DNA of 64,000 nt from CAZIAK01 sp964537035. GTDB lineage: Bacteria; Planctomycetota; B15-G4. The notes beneath the pieces were generated by a model. That model saw only the letters and a program-made list of their open reading frames with translations. It ran no database searches and was not told where the DNA came from. A program made the position numbers and the translations under genes. Below are positions 34,237 through 44,115 of the stretch, one piece after another. The stretch spans positions 248,001-312,000 of the forward strand of contig CAZIAK010000001.1 of the NCBI GenBank assembly GCA_964537035.1, written 5' to 3'. Numbering within the stretch: the first letter of the stretch is position 1; each line of letters opens with the position of its first letter.

Positions 34237-35271
34237 CTACGGGACGTGTCGCATGAGCACCGGCCCGACGGTCCTGGCCATCCACATGGGCAGCGAACTC
34301 AAGATGCGCTGGGGGATGGCCAGACTGGGGTTGTCCGGCGACAGATGGGGCGGCTTGCCCCCATCAGGAAAATAGAACTGGTAGTCGAGCGGCGTGGGCT
34401 CAAAGCCCATGTGCTGCTTGAATGACGCCGGGCCCGAACCGATACGGCTGCGGCCGAAGTCAAACAGCTCGAAACCCAGGTCGACCGCTGCTTCCATGAG
34501 GCTGGCGTACAGCGCGTTGCTGGCCCCGAGCCGGTTGGCCCCTTCGGCCGTCCCCGAGTAGTAGGGATAGATCACGCCGCCAGCGCTCAGCGACAGCACC
34601 ACGGTGAGAATCTCACCCTCGTGCTCGATGCCGTGGAGCAACGCTCGGTGACCATAGAGATCGAGCAGCTTGCGAAAGTAGCTGCGCTGAAACACAGGCG
34701 AACCCAAGCCCCGCTTGTTGACGCAGTACAGCTCGTAGAACGCGTCGAACAGCTGAGGCCCTGAGACGAACTCCATGCCGTAGCGGTTGCGCGCCTTGCG
34801 CACCTCAGCCCGAGCCTTGCGGGGGATCGTCGCCAGCACTTCGTCGGCGGTCTCAGGCAAGCGCTTGCGGTACGTCTCGTGGGTCTGCGACGACGGGTGG
34901 TGCGTGGGACCCTGGCCCAGGTAGCGCAGCTCGACGTAGCGCACGTGCAGCTGCTGGGCCAACTGGCAGGCCGCCGCGTCCAGGGCCCCGATGGCCTCAG
35001 GGTCGCTGGCCAGCACGCCGCCGTAAACGCTGAAGGGCACGGACATCAGGCGCCGCCCGGTGATGGGCGCCGAGACCAGACCCAGGGGCAGAACTCCCCT
35101 GATCTCTGACTGATCGGCCGCCACCAGCGTCTTGGAGGCGAATCCAAAAGTGCTGCTCACCAGATCGAGCCAGCGGGTCTCGTGAAACGGCGTGCCTTGG
35201 GGGTGGCGCAGGACATAGCGATCGACGGCGCGGGTGAAGCGCACGTCGAGCAACTCGACCGAAACGCTCAT
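34237..35271 (-). CDS. FemAB-like protein of the exosortase/PEP-CTERM-associated type
   Basis: The 344-residue protein resembles the FemAB (GNAT-fold) family associated with XrtA/PEP-CTERM loci. Recognisable parts are LMSVPFSVYGGVLASDPEA, PRKARAEVRKARNRYGMEF, SPVFQRSYFRKLLDLYGH, YPYYSGTAEGANRLGASNAL and the C-terminal FDFGRSRIGSGPASFKQHMG. FemAB enzymes use aminoacyl-tRNA to add residues to peptidoglycan; the role of this subgroup is not established. The ATG at 35271 overlaps the upstream gene's stop by 4 bp. Confidence 0.8.
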   Translation of the reverse strand: MSVSVELLDVRFTRAVDRYVLRHPQGTPFHETRWLDLVSSTFGFASKTLVAADQSEIRGVLPLGLVSAPITGRRLMSVPFSVYGGVLASDPEAIGALDAAACQLAQQLHVRYVELRYLGQGPTHHPSSQTHETYRKRLPETADEVLATIPRKARAEVRKARNRYGMEFVSGPQLFDAFYELYCVNKRGLGSPVFQRSYFRKLLDLYGHRALLHGIEHEGEILTVVLSLSAGGVIYPYYSGTAEGANRLGASNALYASLMEAAVDLGFELFDFGRSRIGSGPASFKQHMGFEPTPLDYQFYFPDGGKPPHLSPDNPSLAIPQRILSSLPMWMARTVGPVLMRHVP

Positions 35272-36662
35272 CGGCCCGAACCCAAAACGCGCTCGCTGCG
35301 CTGAAAGATCACGAAGCGGTTGTCGTGGCGCACCAGCGGCGGAGGAGCCACACCCACGCGGGCGACCTCGGTGAAGAACTCGTCGATCCAATCCATCAGT
35401 TCTGTGTCATACGCTCCGTTCATCCGACTCAGCTTGAGGGCTACCCAACAGTCGTTCTTGTTGCCCAGGTAGTCCTGTCTGTGCTGCTCGGAGAGATCTG
35501 TGTCCTCTGCCACCGCGGTCGCTCCGAACCCCTCATGGCGATGGAGGTAGAGTTCAACGGTGCCATGTTCATCGGCCACCAGGAGATCTGTACTGGAGGC
35601 GTGCTCGGCGAACCAGGCAGCCACCCCGCGAACGTCGTGGCGGTTGCCGTCCCGAGCGTGGGCGAGCAGAGCCGGCGCCGGGACCAGCAAGGCGGCCGCG
35701 CCCAGGATCAGGGCGGCCTTGCGGCGCTCCCTGAACAGGTAGGCCAGGCCGGACCCCGCCAGCAAGAGCGCAGCTGGCACGGCCACCACCGCGTAGCGCT
35801 GATGAACCGAGATGCCGAGAAGAGCCAGCCCCAGCAGAGCGAAGGGCGGGAAGACCCCGAAGACGCTGAGCTGCCCAGCCTCGGGTCCCCCGGCCCTCCG
35901 CCCCGCGAGCATCCCCACCAAGGCCAGCATGCCCACCACCGGGCCCAGGTTGTAGCCCAGCCCCAAGACGAAGTGCACCGCGTCATACTGGCCCGGATCG
36001 GCGTTCTGAAGGACCCTCTGGGCGACCTTGAACAGCGCGCCATCGTCAGCGAGAGACAGCCCCCCTGCGACCACCAAGACCAGCCCAGAGCAGGCCATCA
36101 GGGCTCGCCAGGGCACGGGCGGCCGAAGCAGCGGCAGTGCCAGCCCCAGCCCCAGGGTCGCCGCCGTGGGGTGGCAGGCCATGGCCCCCATCCAGGCCGC
36201 GGTCGCCGCCAGGGGTTTGCGCCCGGGACCGGGCAGAGACCAGAGAATGGTCAGTGTGGCCAGGGGCATCATCACCCCGTAGAACCGCGCCGACTGTGAC
36301 AGGTAGATCAGCCAGGGGGACAGGGCCGCCCCTGCCGCCGCGATCATGGCCGTCCCCGTGGGCAGGACATCTCGGCGCATGAACAGCAACAGGGCCACCG
36401 TGGCCAACCCACCGAGAGCCGGGGCCAGGCGCAGAGTGAACTCGTCCAGGCCAGCCAGGCCCACCATGCCCGCCATGGCCAGATAGCCCAGGGGTTGGGT
36501 GCGGGCGCCTTGGGGCCAGTCGCCTCCGGCCAGGAGGGTCTGGACGTCGTACCAGGAGTACACCTCGTCGCCGTCCAGGCTCCATGTACCCAGACCCGCC
36601 AGGCGCCACCAGGCGGCCAGGGCCAGGATCAGCAGCGCCCACAACCGAGGCCGGGGCGTCAC
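35268..36662 (-). CDS. GT39/ArnT-like polytopic glycosyltransferase
   Basis: This 464-residue protein has about ten membrane segments. After the first comes SLDGDEVYSWYD, the acidic catalytic loop of GT-C enzymes of the PMT/ArnT class, and later FYGVMMPLATL and LGISVHQRYAVVAVPAALLL. A soluble C-terminal domain of about 120 residues faces the periplasm. These proteins transfer sugars from polyprenyl phosphate donors. It overlaps both neighbours by 4 bp, within a FemAB/GT39/GT2/GT2 operon. The adjacent GT2 enzymes may make its lipid-linked donor. Confidence 0.8.
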   Translation of the reverse strand: MTPRPRLWALLILALAAWWRLAGLGTWSLDGDEVYSWYDVQTLLAGGDWPQGARTQPLGYLAMAGMVGLAGLDEFTLRLAPALGGLATVALLLFMRRDVLPTGTAMIAAAGAALSPWLIYLSQSARFYGVMMPLATLTILWSLPGPGRKPLAATAAWMGAMACHPTAATLGLGLALPLLRPPVPWRALMACSGLVLVVAGGLSLADDGALFKVAQRVLQNADPGQYDAVHFVLGLGYNLGPVVGMLALVGMLAGRRAGGPEAGQLSVFGVFPPFALLGLALLGISVHQRYAVVAVPAALLLAGSGLAYLFRERRKAALILGAAALLVPAPALLAHARDGNRHDVRGVAAWFAEHASSTDLLVADEHGTVELYLHRHEGFGATAVAEDTDLSEQHRQDYLGNKNDCWVALKLSRMNGAYDTELMDWIDEFFTEVARVGVAPPPLVRHDNRFVIFQRSERVLGSGR

Positions 36663-37720
36663 GAGAGGGGCTCGTCCTCACTCACCCCCTCGGCGGCGAC
36701 CACCGGCTCGCCGGAGTCACCGACCGGCGTTGCAGCGGTCGCTCCCTCACTCTGGGAGCCCTCGCTCAGTGCCGGACCCAGATCTTGATCGACCGCGTAG
36801 TCCTGCACGGTGTGGGCGCTGGTGAAGATGATGATCTCGCCCACCAGGCCCAGGGCAAAGACCTGCACGCCGAGCACGATCAACGACATGCCGATGACCA
36901 GCGAGGCCCTGTTGCGGGGGTCGGCCTGGGTGCCACCCAGGAGGTACTCGGCAAAAAGCCAGGCGCAGATGGTGGCCCCCACCAGAACCGAGAAGCCCCC
37001 CGCCATGCCGAAGAAGCGCAGGGGCTTGCGGGTAAAGCGAGTGATGAACAGCAGGGCGATCACGTCGAGGATCCGGCGCATGTACACGCCCAGGCCGAAG
37101 AAGCCGCTGCGGCCCTTCTCGCGCAGATGCCGAATGCGGACCTCGCCCACCTTGAACCCCTGCCGGTGGGCCAGCACGGGCAAGAAGCGGGAGACATTCC
37201 CTTCGACCAGCACCTCGTCGACCACGTGCCGGTGCATGCCCGTGAGACCGCAGTTGAGATCGTGGAGGCGCACCCCGGTGAGGGCGCTCATGCCCCGGTT
37301 GTAGATCCAGGACTGCAGCCGGTTGGTCAGGGGGTCGACCCGGGGCACGCGCCAGCCAGCCACCAGGTCGTAGCCCGAACCGAGGGCGTCGAGCACGTGG
37401 TGGATGTCTCCGGGGTCGAGCTGCATGTACGACGGCAGGGCCACGATCAGCTGCCCTCTGGCGGTGCGATAGCCCACGGCAAGGGCCCGCTCCTCGCCGA
37501 ACGACTGGTTGAAATGGGCCATGCGCACGGGCGCACCCTTGGGGATGCTCTCACGGATGCGCTGGGTGCGCGCCTCTCCCAGGCCATCGAGCACCAGCAC
37601 GAACTCGTAGCTCACACCACGGTCGTCGAACTCGATGGAGTATTGCCGGATGATCTCGCCCAGGTCTGGGCAGTCGTCCTGCAGGGCCAACACGGCGGTC
37701 ACATCGACGGGGCTGCTCAA
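36659..37720 (-). CDS. Family 2 glycosyltransferase with two C-terminal membrane segments
   Basis: This 353-residue protein has a GT2 domain resembling polyprenyl-phosphate glycosyltransferases (DPM/ArnC type): FVLVLDGLGEARTQRIRE, HFNQSFGEERALAVGYRTA and LHDLNCGLTGMHRHVVDEV. The usual DxD is replaced by LPSYMQLDPGDIHH. Two membrane segments follow (residues about 230-300). The last 45 residues are acidic and Gly/Ala-rich. A TTG at 37720 overlapping the previous stop (TTGA) was chosen as start, as other genes of this operon overlap in the same way; an ATG is available only well upstream. Confidence 0.75.
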   Translation of the reverse strand: MSSPVDVTAVLALQDDCPDLGEIIRQYSIEFDDRGVSYEFVLVLDGLGEARTQRIRESIPKGAPVRMAHFNQSFGEERALAVGYRTARGQLIVALPSYMQLDPGDIHHVLDALGSGYDLVAGWRVPRVDPLTNRLQSWIYNRGMSALTGVRLHDLNCGLTGMHRHVVDEVLVEGNVSRFLPVLAHRQGFKVGEVRIRHLREKGRSGFFGLGVYMRRILDVIALLFITRFTRKPLRFFGMAGGFSVLVGATICAWLFAEYLLGGTQADPRNRASLVIGMSLIVLGVQVFALGLVGEIIIFTSAHTVQDYAVDQDLGPALSEGSQSEGATAATPVGDSGEPVVAAEGVSEDEPLS

Positions 37721-38670
37721 CCCAACTCCTCGTGGCGAATCATGGGAGCATACAGGGTCTTCCGAGTGGGGCCCGTACGCAAGGCCAACTCGCAAAGCAG
37801 TCCCATCATCAGCAGGTAGACCGACAGGCCAAAGGCCAACACGGCCACCGCGGGCATGATCACCGTGGAGTAGTTCACCAACCTCATGGACGTGGTGTCC
37901 ACGAAGGCTAGAAACACCAGACCCACGGCTCCGCCCAGGGTGACGATGGACATCAGGCCGAAATAGTGCAGGGGCAGGTAGCTGAAGCGCACCAGCAGCT
38001 GCAGCACCACCATGTCGGTGAGCAGTTTGAAAGTGCGCCCGATGCCGTACTTGCTGACCCCCTCCCGGCGCGGGTGGTGCTTCACCACCCGCTCGCCCAC
38101 TCGGGCGCCTACCGCCGCCCCCAGCCCGGGGATGAAGCGGTGCATGTCAGAATAGAGGTGCACGCGGCTGATGAAGCTGGAGCGATAGGCCTTCAGGGTG
38201 CAGCCAAAATCGTGCAGGGCCACCCCGGTGACCTCGGCCAGGATGCGATTGGCAGCACGGGACGGCAGGGTGCGGCTGATGAAGCTGTCCCGGCGATGCT
38301 TGCGCCAGCCGCTGACGATGTCGAAGCCCGTGTCCAGGTCCGTCAGCAGGCCTGGGATGTCCTCCGGGTCGTTCTGTCCATCGCCGTCCATGGTGACCAG
38401 GACGTTTCCTCGAGCCGCATGGAAACCTGCGGCCATGGCGGCGGTTTGACCAAAATTGCGGCGCAGGCCCAGAATGCGCAGGCGGTGGCTGCCCTGCCGA
38501 TGGCGGTCGACGGCCTGTCGGGTTTCGTCGCTGCTGCCGTCATCGATGACGATGACTTCAGAACTCCGTGGGATCCCATCGAGCACAAGCTCGAGTTCCG
38601 TCAGCAGCCGGCCGATGGAACCCGCCTCGTTGAAGACGGGAATGATGATGGACAGTTGGACCAACGCCAA
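37717..38670 (-). CDS. Family 2 glycosyltransferase, DPM/ArnC-like
   Basis: The 317-residue protein is a standard GT2 of the polyprenyl-phosphate type: LSIIIPVFNEAGSIGRLL, EVIVIDDGSSDET, GLRRNFGQTAAMAAGFHAA, the metal site TMDGDGQNDPEDI and LHDFGCTLKAYR, then two C-terminal membrane segments. It should load a sugar on undecaprenyl phosphate, supplying donor to GT-C enzymes such as its neighbour. No ATG or GTG fits the N-terminus; TTG at 38670 or 38664 is the likely start. It diverges from the kinase-like gene at 38717. Confidence 0.85.
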   Translation of the reverse strand: MALVQLSIIIPVFNEAGSIGRLLTELELVLDGIPRSSEVIVIDDGSSDETRQAVDRHRQGSHRLRILGLRRNFGQTAAMAAGFHAARGNVLVTMDGDGQNDPEDIPGLLTDLDTGFDIVSGWRKHRRDSFISRTLPSRAANRILAEVTGVALHDFGCTLKAYRSSFISRVHLYSDMHRFIPGLGAAVGARVGERVVKHHPRREGVSKYGIGRTFKLLTDMVVLQLLVRFSYLPLHYFGLMSIVTLGGAVGLVFLAFVDTTSMRLVNYSTVIMPAVAVLAFGLSVYLLMMGLLCELALRTGPTRKTLYAPMIRHEELG

Positions 38671-38716
38671 TCTCGAGAAGCCCGGGGGCAGGCATCCTAC
38701 CCCTTCGGACGGTAAC

Positions 38717-39751
38717 ATGAAGGACATGACGGTCATCGTCCTCGCACCCGAGCGCAGCGCCGGGGCCATGGCCCTGGGGACCGCCCTGGAGGCTGGCCTC
38801 GGATCCGTGCGTCTGGTGACCGACCAGGCGCAGGCCCGAGCTGCCTTCTCGGCGCACCCGAGGGCCATTCTTGTCCTGGACCTCCGCGAGGCGCCCCAGT
38901 CCCTCCACGACTCCGCAGCCCGGCTCAGAGCCGAGCAGCCCGGGGTCCGCACCTTGGGCCTGATGGCTGCCGGAGCCGAGGCGCCGCCACACTGCGATTC
39001 GGTCTTCACGGCGCCCATCTTCCTCGAGGACGTGGTGCGGTGGTGTGCCCGGGCCCTGGTGGCCCCCCTGGCCGAGGGCATCCTCGAAGATCTGGCGGCA
39101 GGGCTCTGCCACGAGATCGGCAACCCGCTCACCTCTCTCTTCCTCCAGCTGGAGCTGCTGCGGGTCGATGAGGACATGGAGGCCGTCCGATCCCATCTCA
39201 CGCTCATCGAAGAGTCCGCCCGACGCATTCAATCTGTGGTCCGCGATGTGGCCCGGGCCGCCGAGCGCAAGCCCGTGGTGGCTGGCCCCAGTGGGCTCGC
39301 CCATTTGCTGCAACAGACGCGGCTGCGGCTGAGTGGTCGCCAGCCCGCCATGGATCCGCGCCTCTCGGTGACCTGCCAAGAAGCGCCCGTGGCCATGGAC
39401 ACCCTGTTGCTCAGCGAAGCCCTGGCCGACGTGTGGGAGTATCTGCTCCTGGCCGGGCACGATGGCGATCTGCTCTCCATCGAGGCGGGCCCCGCCGAAG
39501 GACAGGGCCTGGTCATCCGCCAGCGTGCCCGCACCCCGCGCCTGCCAGCCGACGCCGCAGGGCGCCTCTTCACCCCACTGTGGGCGCGCCAGGCCCTGGG
39601 TCTGCCCGAAGGCATCAGCTTGACCTCCGCACGCAACGCCTTCATCCGCCATCGCGGCGACCTGCGGGCCCGCCAGCTTCCCGATGGCCAGCTGCTCATC
39701 GAGGCCCTGCTGCCCGACGAGACCCAGGCCACTTTCGAGTTCGCCTCGTGA
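38717..39751 (+). CDS. Degenerate histidine-kinase-like protein
   Basis: The 344-residue protein has an N-terminal receiver-like part (residues 4-110, ILVLDLREAP). A HisKA-type H-box follows, LAAGLCHEIGNPLTSLFLQL, with the phosphoacceptor candidate H132. The ATPase region is poorly conserved: in place of the G boxes it has FTPLWARQALGLPEGISLTS, and I find no clear N box. The dimerisation helices are intact while ATP binding is doubtful, so it may be a phosphotransfer or scaffold protein. No response regulator is adjacent. The next gene starts 19 bp downstream. Confidence 0.7.
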   Translation: MKDMTVIVLAPERSAGAMALGTALEAGLGSVRLVTDQAQARAAFSAHPRAILVLDLREAPQSLHDSAARLRAEQPGVRTLGLMAAGAEAPPHCDSVFTAPIFLEDVVRWCARALVAPLAEGILEDLAAGLCHEIGNPLTSLFLQLELLRVDEDMEAVRSHLTLIEESARRIQSVVRDVARAAERKPVVAGPSGLAHLLQQTRLRLSGRQPAMDPRLSVTCQEAPVAMDTLLLSEALADVWEYLLLAGHDGDLLSIEAGPAEGQGLVIRQRARTPRLPADAAGRLFTPLWARQALGLPEGISLTSARNAFIRHRGDLRARQLPDGQLLIEALLPDETQATFEFAS

Positions 39752-39770
39752 GCGCAGCCGAGGCCAACCC

Positions 39771-42700
39771 ATGATCCGACGCCCCCATCGCATCCGACGC
39801 TCCCTGCCCTGGGTGCTGGCCCTGGCCATCATCGCAGGGGTGGGCCATCGACTGCACCTGGCCCTGGCCCAGACCGACGAGGACATCGTCAACCGCGCCA
39901 ACGTCATTCGCCTGGGTGATCCGGACAACGACATCCCCAAGGACCCTCGCTCAGCCCTGGAGTACCTCGAGCCCCTGCTCGAGAGCGACCCAGAGCACTT
40001 TCAAGCCCTGGTGCAAGCGGCCCGGGCATGGGCAGATCTGCGCAACTTCGACCAGGCCGTAGCCCACCTCGACCAGGCTGCAGTTTCTGCCATCACGCCC
40101 GGCCAGAAAGTCACCGCCCTGCGCATGGCGGTCAACTACCTGATCACGGAGAACCGCTACGACGAGGCCATCGACTACTGCGAGCAGGTCTGCGCCATTC
40201 AGCCTCTGAACGACGCCTTGCCCCTGCAGCTGGGCGCCGCCCAGTACAAGGGCTCGACCACCGCCCAGAACGCTGCCACTCGGCCCTACGTCGGCGTCGA
40301 CAAGGGCAGCGCCGAGCTCGACATCGAGCAGCGCATCGAAGCCTACGTCACGGACATCTGGGGCTCTCCCGACGTCGAGCCCCTGGTGGACTTCTTGGCA
40401 GCAGACGCCGACAGCGCCACCCGCGAGGAGCGGCGCCAAGATCTCAGCTTCGCGCGGGAGCGTTTTCTTGCCGCCTCCGAGTCCATGTCCGGTTACCGCT
40501 ACTTTGACGGCTTCGATGCGGGTGTCGCCCAGGCCTACACCGACGCTCTGCTCCGCTCCGGGCGGCTGTTCGAAGCCTGGATCGAATCCGCCATCGCCCT
40601 GCGCCAGAACAAGTCGAACATCACCGTGCAGCAGGAGATGCTCAGGGTGCAAGCCCTCTGCGCCGAGGCCATGGGCGAGCATGGCCTGGCAGCAGACCGC
40701 TATGACGCCATTGTCGATGTGTGGGTCGCCAAGCGAGAGGACTGGGCGCCGCCACGCTTTCTGTTTTCGCTGCTCGAACAGCGCATGGCCGATGAGGATT
40801 GGTCGTGGATCCTGGCCAACGACGAGCGCATGGCTGACCTGACCGACAACAGCCCGTACCAGCGCTTCGCCCGAGCCAACGCCCTGTTTCACACAGGTGA
40901 GCACGAGCTGGCTCTAGAAGAGATCAAGGATCCCTACCAGCTGATCAGCCTGGGCTCGCTCATGCCTCGCTCGGTGCGCTCCGACCCGGCACGACGCCAT
41001 CACATCCTCAAGGTGTCCTACGAGATCTTCGCCGCCACACGAGAGCTGAGCGCCAACCAGAACAACGACCTCGCCGCCCTCGATGCCTTGCTCTTGCAGT
41101 TTCCCGACGACCTCGAAGCGCGACGTCTGCGCATCGCCATCCAGCGTGAACAAGGAGCCTACGAGGGAGCCATGCAGGACGGCCTGGCCCTGCTCACTCG
41201 CCATACGCGAAACGCGGCTGACTTCGCCCTCTGGCAGACCTGCGCCGAAGAGCTCTCGCAGCAACGGCACAATCGGTCGCTCAGCCAGCGGGCGGCGAAC
41301 CGCATCAACAGTGAGAGCAGCCTGCGCAGCGCGGCCCTGGCGGCCTCGTTTGAGTCGAGCAACGTCCGTCGGCGCAAGGGGCGGGTTGCCGTTGTGCAGG
41401 CGGGCAGCGCCGAGTCGTTTCCTGCCCAAGACCCGGCCTTGGCCTTCGCGGTGGTGCAAGAACGCATCCAGCGCAACGACCTGGAGCGGGCGCGCAACGA
41501 CGCCCGCCAGCTACTGCAGGCGCACCCCCAGGTGCAGGAGTTTCGCTACAAGCTGGCCCGGCTGCTCGTGCGCGAGGGCAAGCTCGAAGCTGCCGTGGAG
41601 GACTTCCGCCAACTGCTCATCGATGTCCCCGGTGACACCGAAGCCCTCGACCTGGCCTTGCGCGTAGAGATCGTCCTGGGCCATCACACAGAGGCCGCAG
41701 ATCTGGTGAACGCCATGATCCTGCAGAATCCTCAGGGCGTCGGCGCTGTGCGCTATGCGAGTCAGCAGCTGGACCGTCACCAGTCCGCGCAGGCCGGGCG
41801 CACCCTGGAGCGCATCATCGCCGCTGCAGGGGGCGAGCCCACGACGGACGTGCTGCTCATGCTGGTACGGGCACGGATCGCCGAGGGCGAACTCACCCAG
41901 GCCTCAGCCCTTCTGGCAGCGCTGAGCGGCCTCTCCAGCCACACCGAAGAAGTGGCCCTCGTAGGACTCGAGCTGGGCCTGGCCCAAGGACAAGAGAACC
42001 TGGTCACCTCGGCCATCACCGTGTTGCAGCCCCTCAGTGCCGGCCTCTTCCCCGACCAGATCAGCGGGCTCTGCCAACGGCTACTCTCCGCCGAGATGTT
42101 CACCGAGCTCCTGCGGGTCTTCCCCGAGTCCACCCGACAGCTCCCGGCCGTGCGACCTGCCCTGGTGCCTCTGGCGCAGGCAGCCAAGTCCCTCGGCCAG
42201 GTCGACGTGGCCAATGAGCTGCTGACCCTGGCCGACCCTCACGGCGCCCTGCGCCATGGGTTCTTGCTGCTCGCCCTGGACGCCCGGACGGCTGAGGCCA
42301 ACCGTCGGCTCAACCTGGTGTCCGTCCCGGATGATCTGACGGGAGAGCGCGACCTTTGCCTCGCGGCGGGTGGCGCTCTGACCGGCAGCCACACACTCTT
42401 CGACGAGGTCCCCACGGCGTTCCTGCGCGAGCTGGGCATGGACGGTCAGTTCGCCCCGACCCAGCTCGAGCTGCTCGACGCCATGTTGCGCCTGCTGCCC
42501 TTCCTCTCTCGACTCGACTCGGTGCGGCCCACTCAGGTGGTCGATGACCCTCGGGGCGCCTACCCCCACGCAGGAGCAGACGTCGAGCGCTTCCTGGCCC
42601 TGGCCCGTGACGACCCGGAAGCCGCCCGCAGGGCAGGCGAATCCCTGCTGATCATGCTGCTCATCAACAACGATGCCTTCTGGGATCGAGAAGAGCTGTT

Positions 42701-44057
42701 CCTGGCTCAGCATGTCCTCTCGATCGTTCCTGGCATGCAGGCGCCCTCGCTGACCGTGGCCAACGCCGAGCTGAGCCGTGAGCAGCCCCGGCTGGCGCTC
42801 GAGCTCTTGGCCGAGTTCTTGGCCGGAGGCGAGCTGGACCACGACGGCATCGAGCTCTTCCTTACCGCCACCGAAGCCTACGGCAAAGAAGAGTGGGGAC
42901 TGGGGCTCGCCCTGGGACTGGCTCAGCAAGACGATCGGGTGCACTTGATCCTGGCCCGGACCCTGCTCGGCCGGGGCTTCCCCAAAGAAGCTCGCGAGCT
43001 CTACGAGCAGTTTCTGGAACGCAACGTCGACGACGCAGAGGGTCTAGCTGGACTGATCGAGACCTTCGCAATCCTCAAGAACCAGGTGGGCCTGCTCAAT
43101 GCTGTCGAGCGGGCCCTGGTCGCCCACCCGGACGACAGCGGCCTGCGGGCACTGTGCGCTGACTCGCTGGCAGCCATGAAGTCACCGCAGGCCAAGACCC
43201 TCGCGCTCATGGAGCAACTGGTCGCCCTGAGCCCCCATGAGCTCGCCCTGCAGGCGACCTTGATCACGGCACAAGAAGGCGACCCAGACCAGGTGGAGCC
43301 CATGGCCCGGCAGATGCTGCAAGCCATGGAAGCGGACCCCGTGCCTCTGGGTTCTGAAGAGGCCACGGCCCGCACCCGCCTGCTCATGGAGGCGGCCACC
43401 GCTGCCAGACACACCGGCCTGCTGGAGCTGTCCCGCGAGCTCCATGAGGCAGCCATGCACCTCGACCCCGGCAACATCCAGCTCTACCGCGAGCTCGCCT
43501 ACATCGAGCTGGAGGATGGCCACCTCGCCCTGGCGCGCCGCTACCTGGAGGTCTTGTCCTTCGTCAATCGAGGCGACAAAGATCCTCCCCTGGCACTGGC
43601 TCGATTGCTGTTCGAGCAAGTGGGACAACCCCACCTGGCCGCCAAGGTCATCCGCTCGGCCTACGCCACGTCCATGCCCCCGTCGGCGGTGGAGATCATC
43701 GCGGCGGAGACCTTCCTGCGGGGCAAGACGAGTGAAGCCTTGGCCCTGTTTCACTCTCTGCGCAGCAACCCCCTGGTCACTCCCGATACGATCTTGAACA
43801 TCGGCCGCATGGCCTTCGCATCAGAACACGACGACGTGGCCAAGATCATGTTCGACCTGTTCCTGACCACCGCAGCGAAAGAGCACCCGGCCCGCCCCCG
43901 CACAGCCGTCCTGGCCGACGCCTGCGTCGTACCTGAGTCGCCCCCGCGCTCCGCGGCCACCTCCCCAACAGGCATCGCACCCCAGAACCCAAGCGAGCCC
44001 ATGGTGGCCCAGCAAGGCAACACCACAAGAGTAGCCAACGCGAAGGCCGACCGCTAA
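39771..44057 (+). CDS. Giant TPR protein, 1428 aa, exported
   Basis: The protein opens with a basic stretch and a signal peptide or anchor (SLPWVLALAIIAGVGHRLHL), then consists almost wholly of TPR-like helical pairs: SALEYLEPLLESDPEHFQAL, DLERARNDARQLLQAHPQVQ, FPKEARELYEQFLERNVDDA and DGHLALARRYLEVLSFVNRG. The last 60 residues are Pro/Ala-rich and lack repeats. GAGG lies 7 nt before the chosen ATG. TPR proteins of this size act as periplasmic scaffolds in cellulose- or alginate-type polysaccharide secretion (BcsC, AlgK) or in other assemblies. No beta-barrel domain follows here. The link with the nearby polysaccharide locus is inference. Confidence 0.8.
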   Translation: MIRRPHRIRRSLPWVLALAIIAGVGHRLHLALAQTDEDIVNRANVIRLGDPDNDIPKDPRSALEYLEPLLESDPEHFQALVQAARAWADLRNFDQAVAHLDQAAVSAITPGQKVTALRMAVNYLITENRYDEAIDYCEQVCAIQPLNDALPLQLGAAQYKGSTTAQNAATRPYVGVDKGSAELDIEQRIEAYVTDIWGSPDVEPLVDFLAADADSATREERRQDLSFARERFLAASESMSGYRYFDGFDAGVAQAYTDALLRSGRLFEAWIESAIALRQNKSNITVQQEMLRVQALCAEAMGEHGLAADRYDAIVDVWVAKREDWAPPRFLFSLLEQRMADEDWSWILANDERMADLTDNSPYQRFARANALFHTGEHELALEEIKDPYQLISLGSLMPRSVRSDPARRHHILKVSYEIFAATRELSANQNNDLAALDALLLQFPDDLEARRLRIAIQREQGAYEGAMQDGLALLTRHTRNAADFALWQTCAEELSQQRHNRSLSQRAANRINSESSLRSAALAASFESSNVRRRKGRVAVVQAGSAESFPAQDPALAFAVVQERIQRNDLERARNDARQLLQAHPQVQEFRYKLARLLVREGKLEAAVEDFRQLLIDVPGDTEALDLALRVEIVLGHHTEAADLVNAMILQNPQGVGAVRYASQQLDRHQSAQAGRTLERIIAAAGGEPTTDVLLMLVRARIAEGELTQASALLAALSGLSSHTEEVALVGLELGLAQGQENLVTSAITVLQPLSAGLFPDQISGLCQRLLSAEMFTELLRVFPESTRQLPAVRPALVPLAQAAKSLGQVDVANELLTLADPHGALRHGFLLLALDARTAEANRRLNLVSVPDDLTGERDLCLAAGGALTGSHTLFDEVPTAFLRELGMDGQFAPTQLELLDAMLRLLPFLSRLDSVRPTQVVDDPRGAYPHAGADVERFLALARDDPEAARRAGESLLIMLLINNDAFWDREELFLAQHVLSIVPGMQAPSLTVANAELSREQPRLALELLAEFLAGGELDHDGIELFLTATEAYGKEEWGLGLALGLAQQDDRVHLILARTLLGRGFPKEARELYEQFLERNVDDAEGLAGLIETFAILKNQVGLLNAVERALVAHPDDSGLRALCADSLAAMKSPQAKTLALMEQLVALSPHELALQATLITAQEGDPDQVEPMARQMLQAMEADPVPLGSEEATARTRLLMEAATAARHTGLLELSRELHEAAMHLDPGNIQLYRELAYIELEDGHLALARRYLEVLSFVNRGDKDPPLALARLLFEQVGQPHLAAKVIRSAYATSMPPSAVEIIAAETFLRGKTSEALALFHSLRSNPLVTPDTILNIGRMAFASEHDDVAKIMFDLFLTTAAKEHPARPRTAVLADACVVPESPPRSAATSPTGIAPQNPSEPMVAQQGNTTRVANAKADR

Positions 44058-44115
44058 ACCAGCAGCAGACCCACACGTCCATCCTCGCAAGCAGCCACAG
44101 CGCAGCCCCCTGCCG

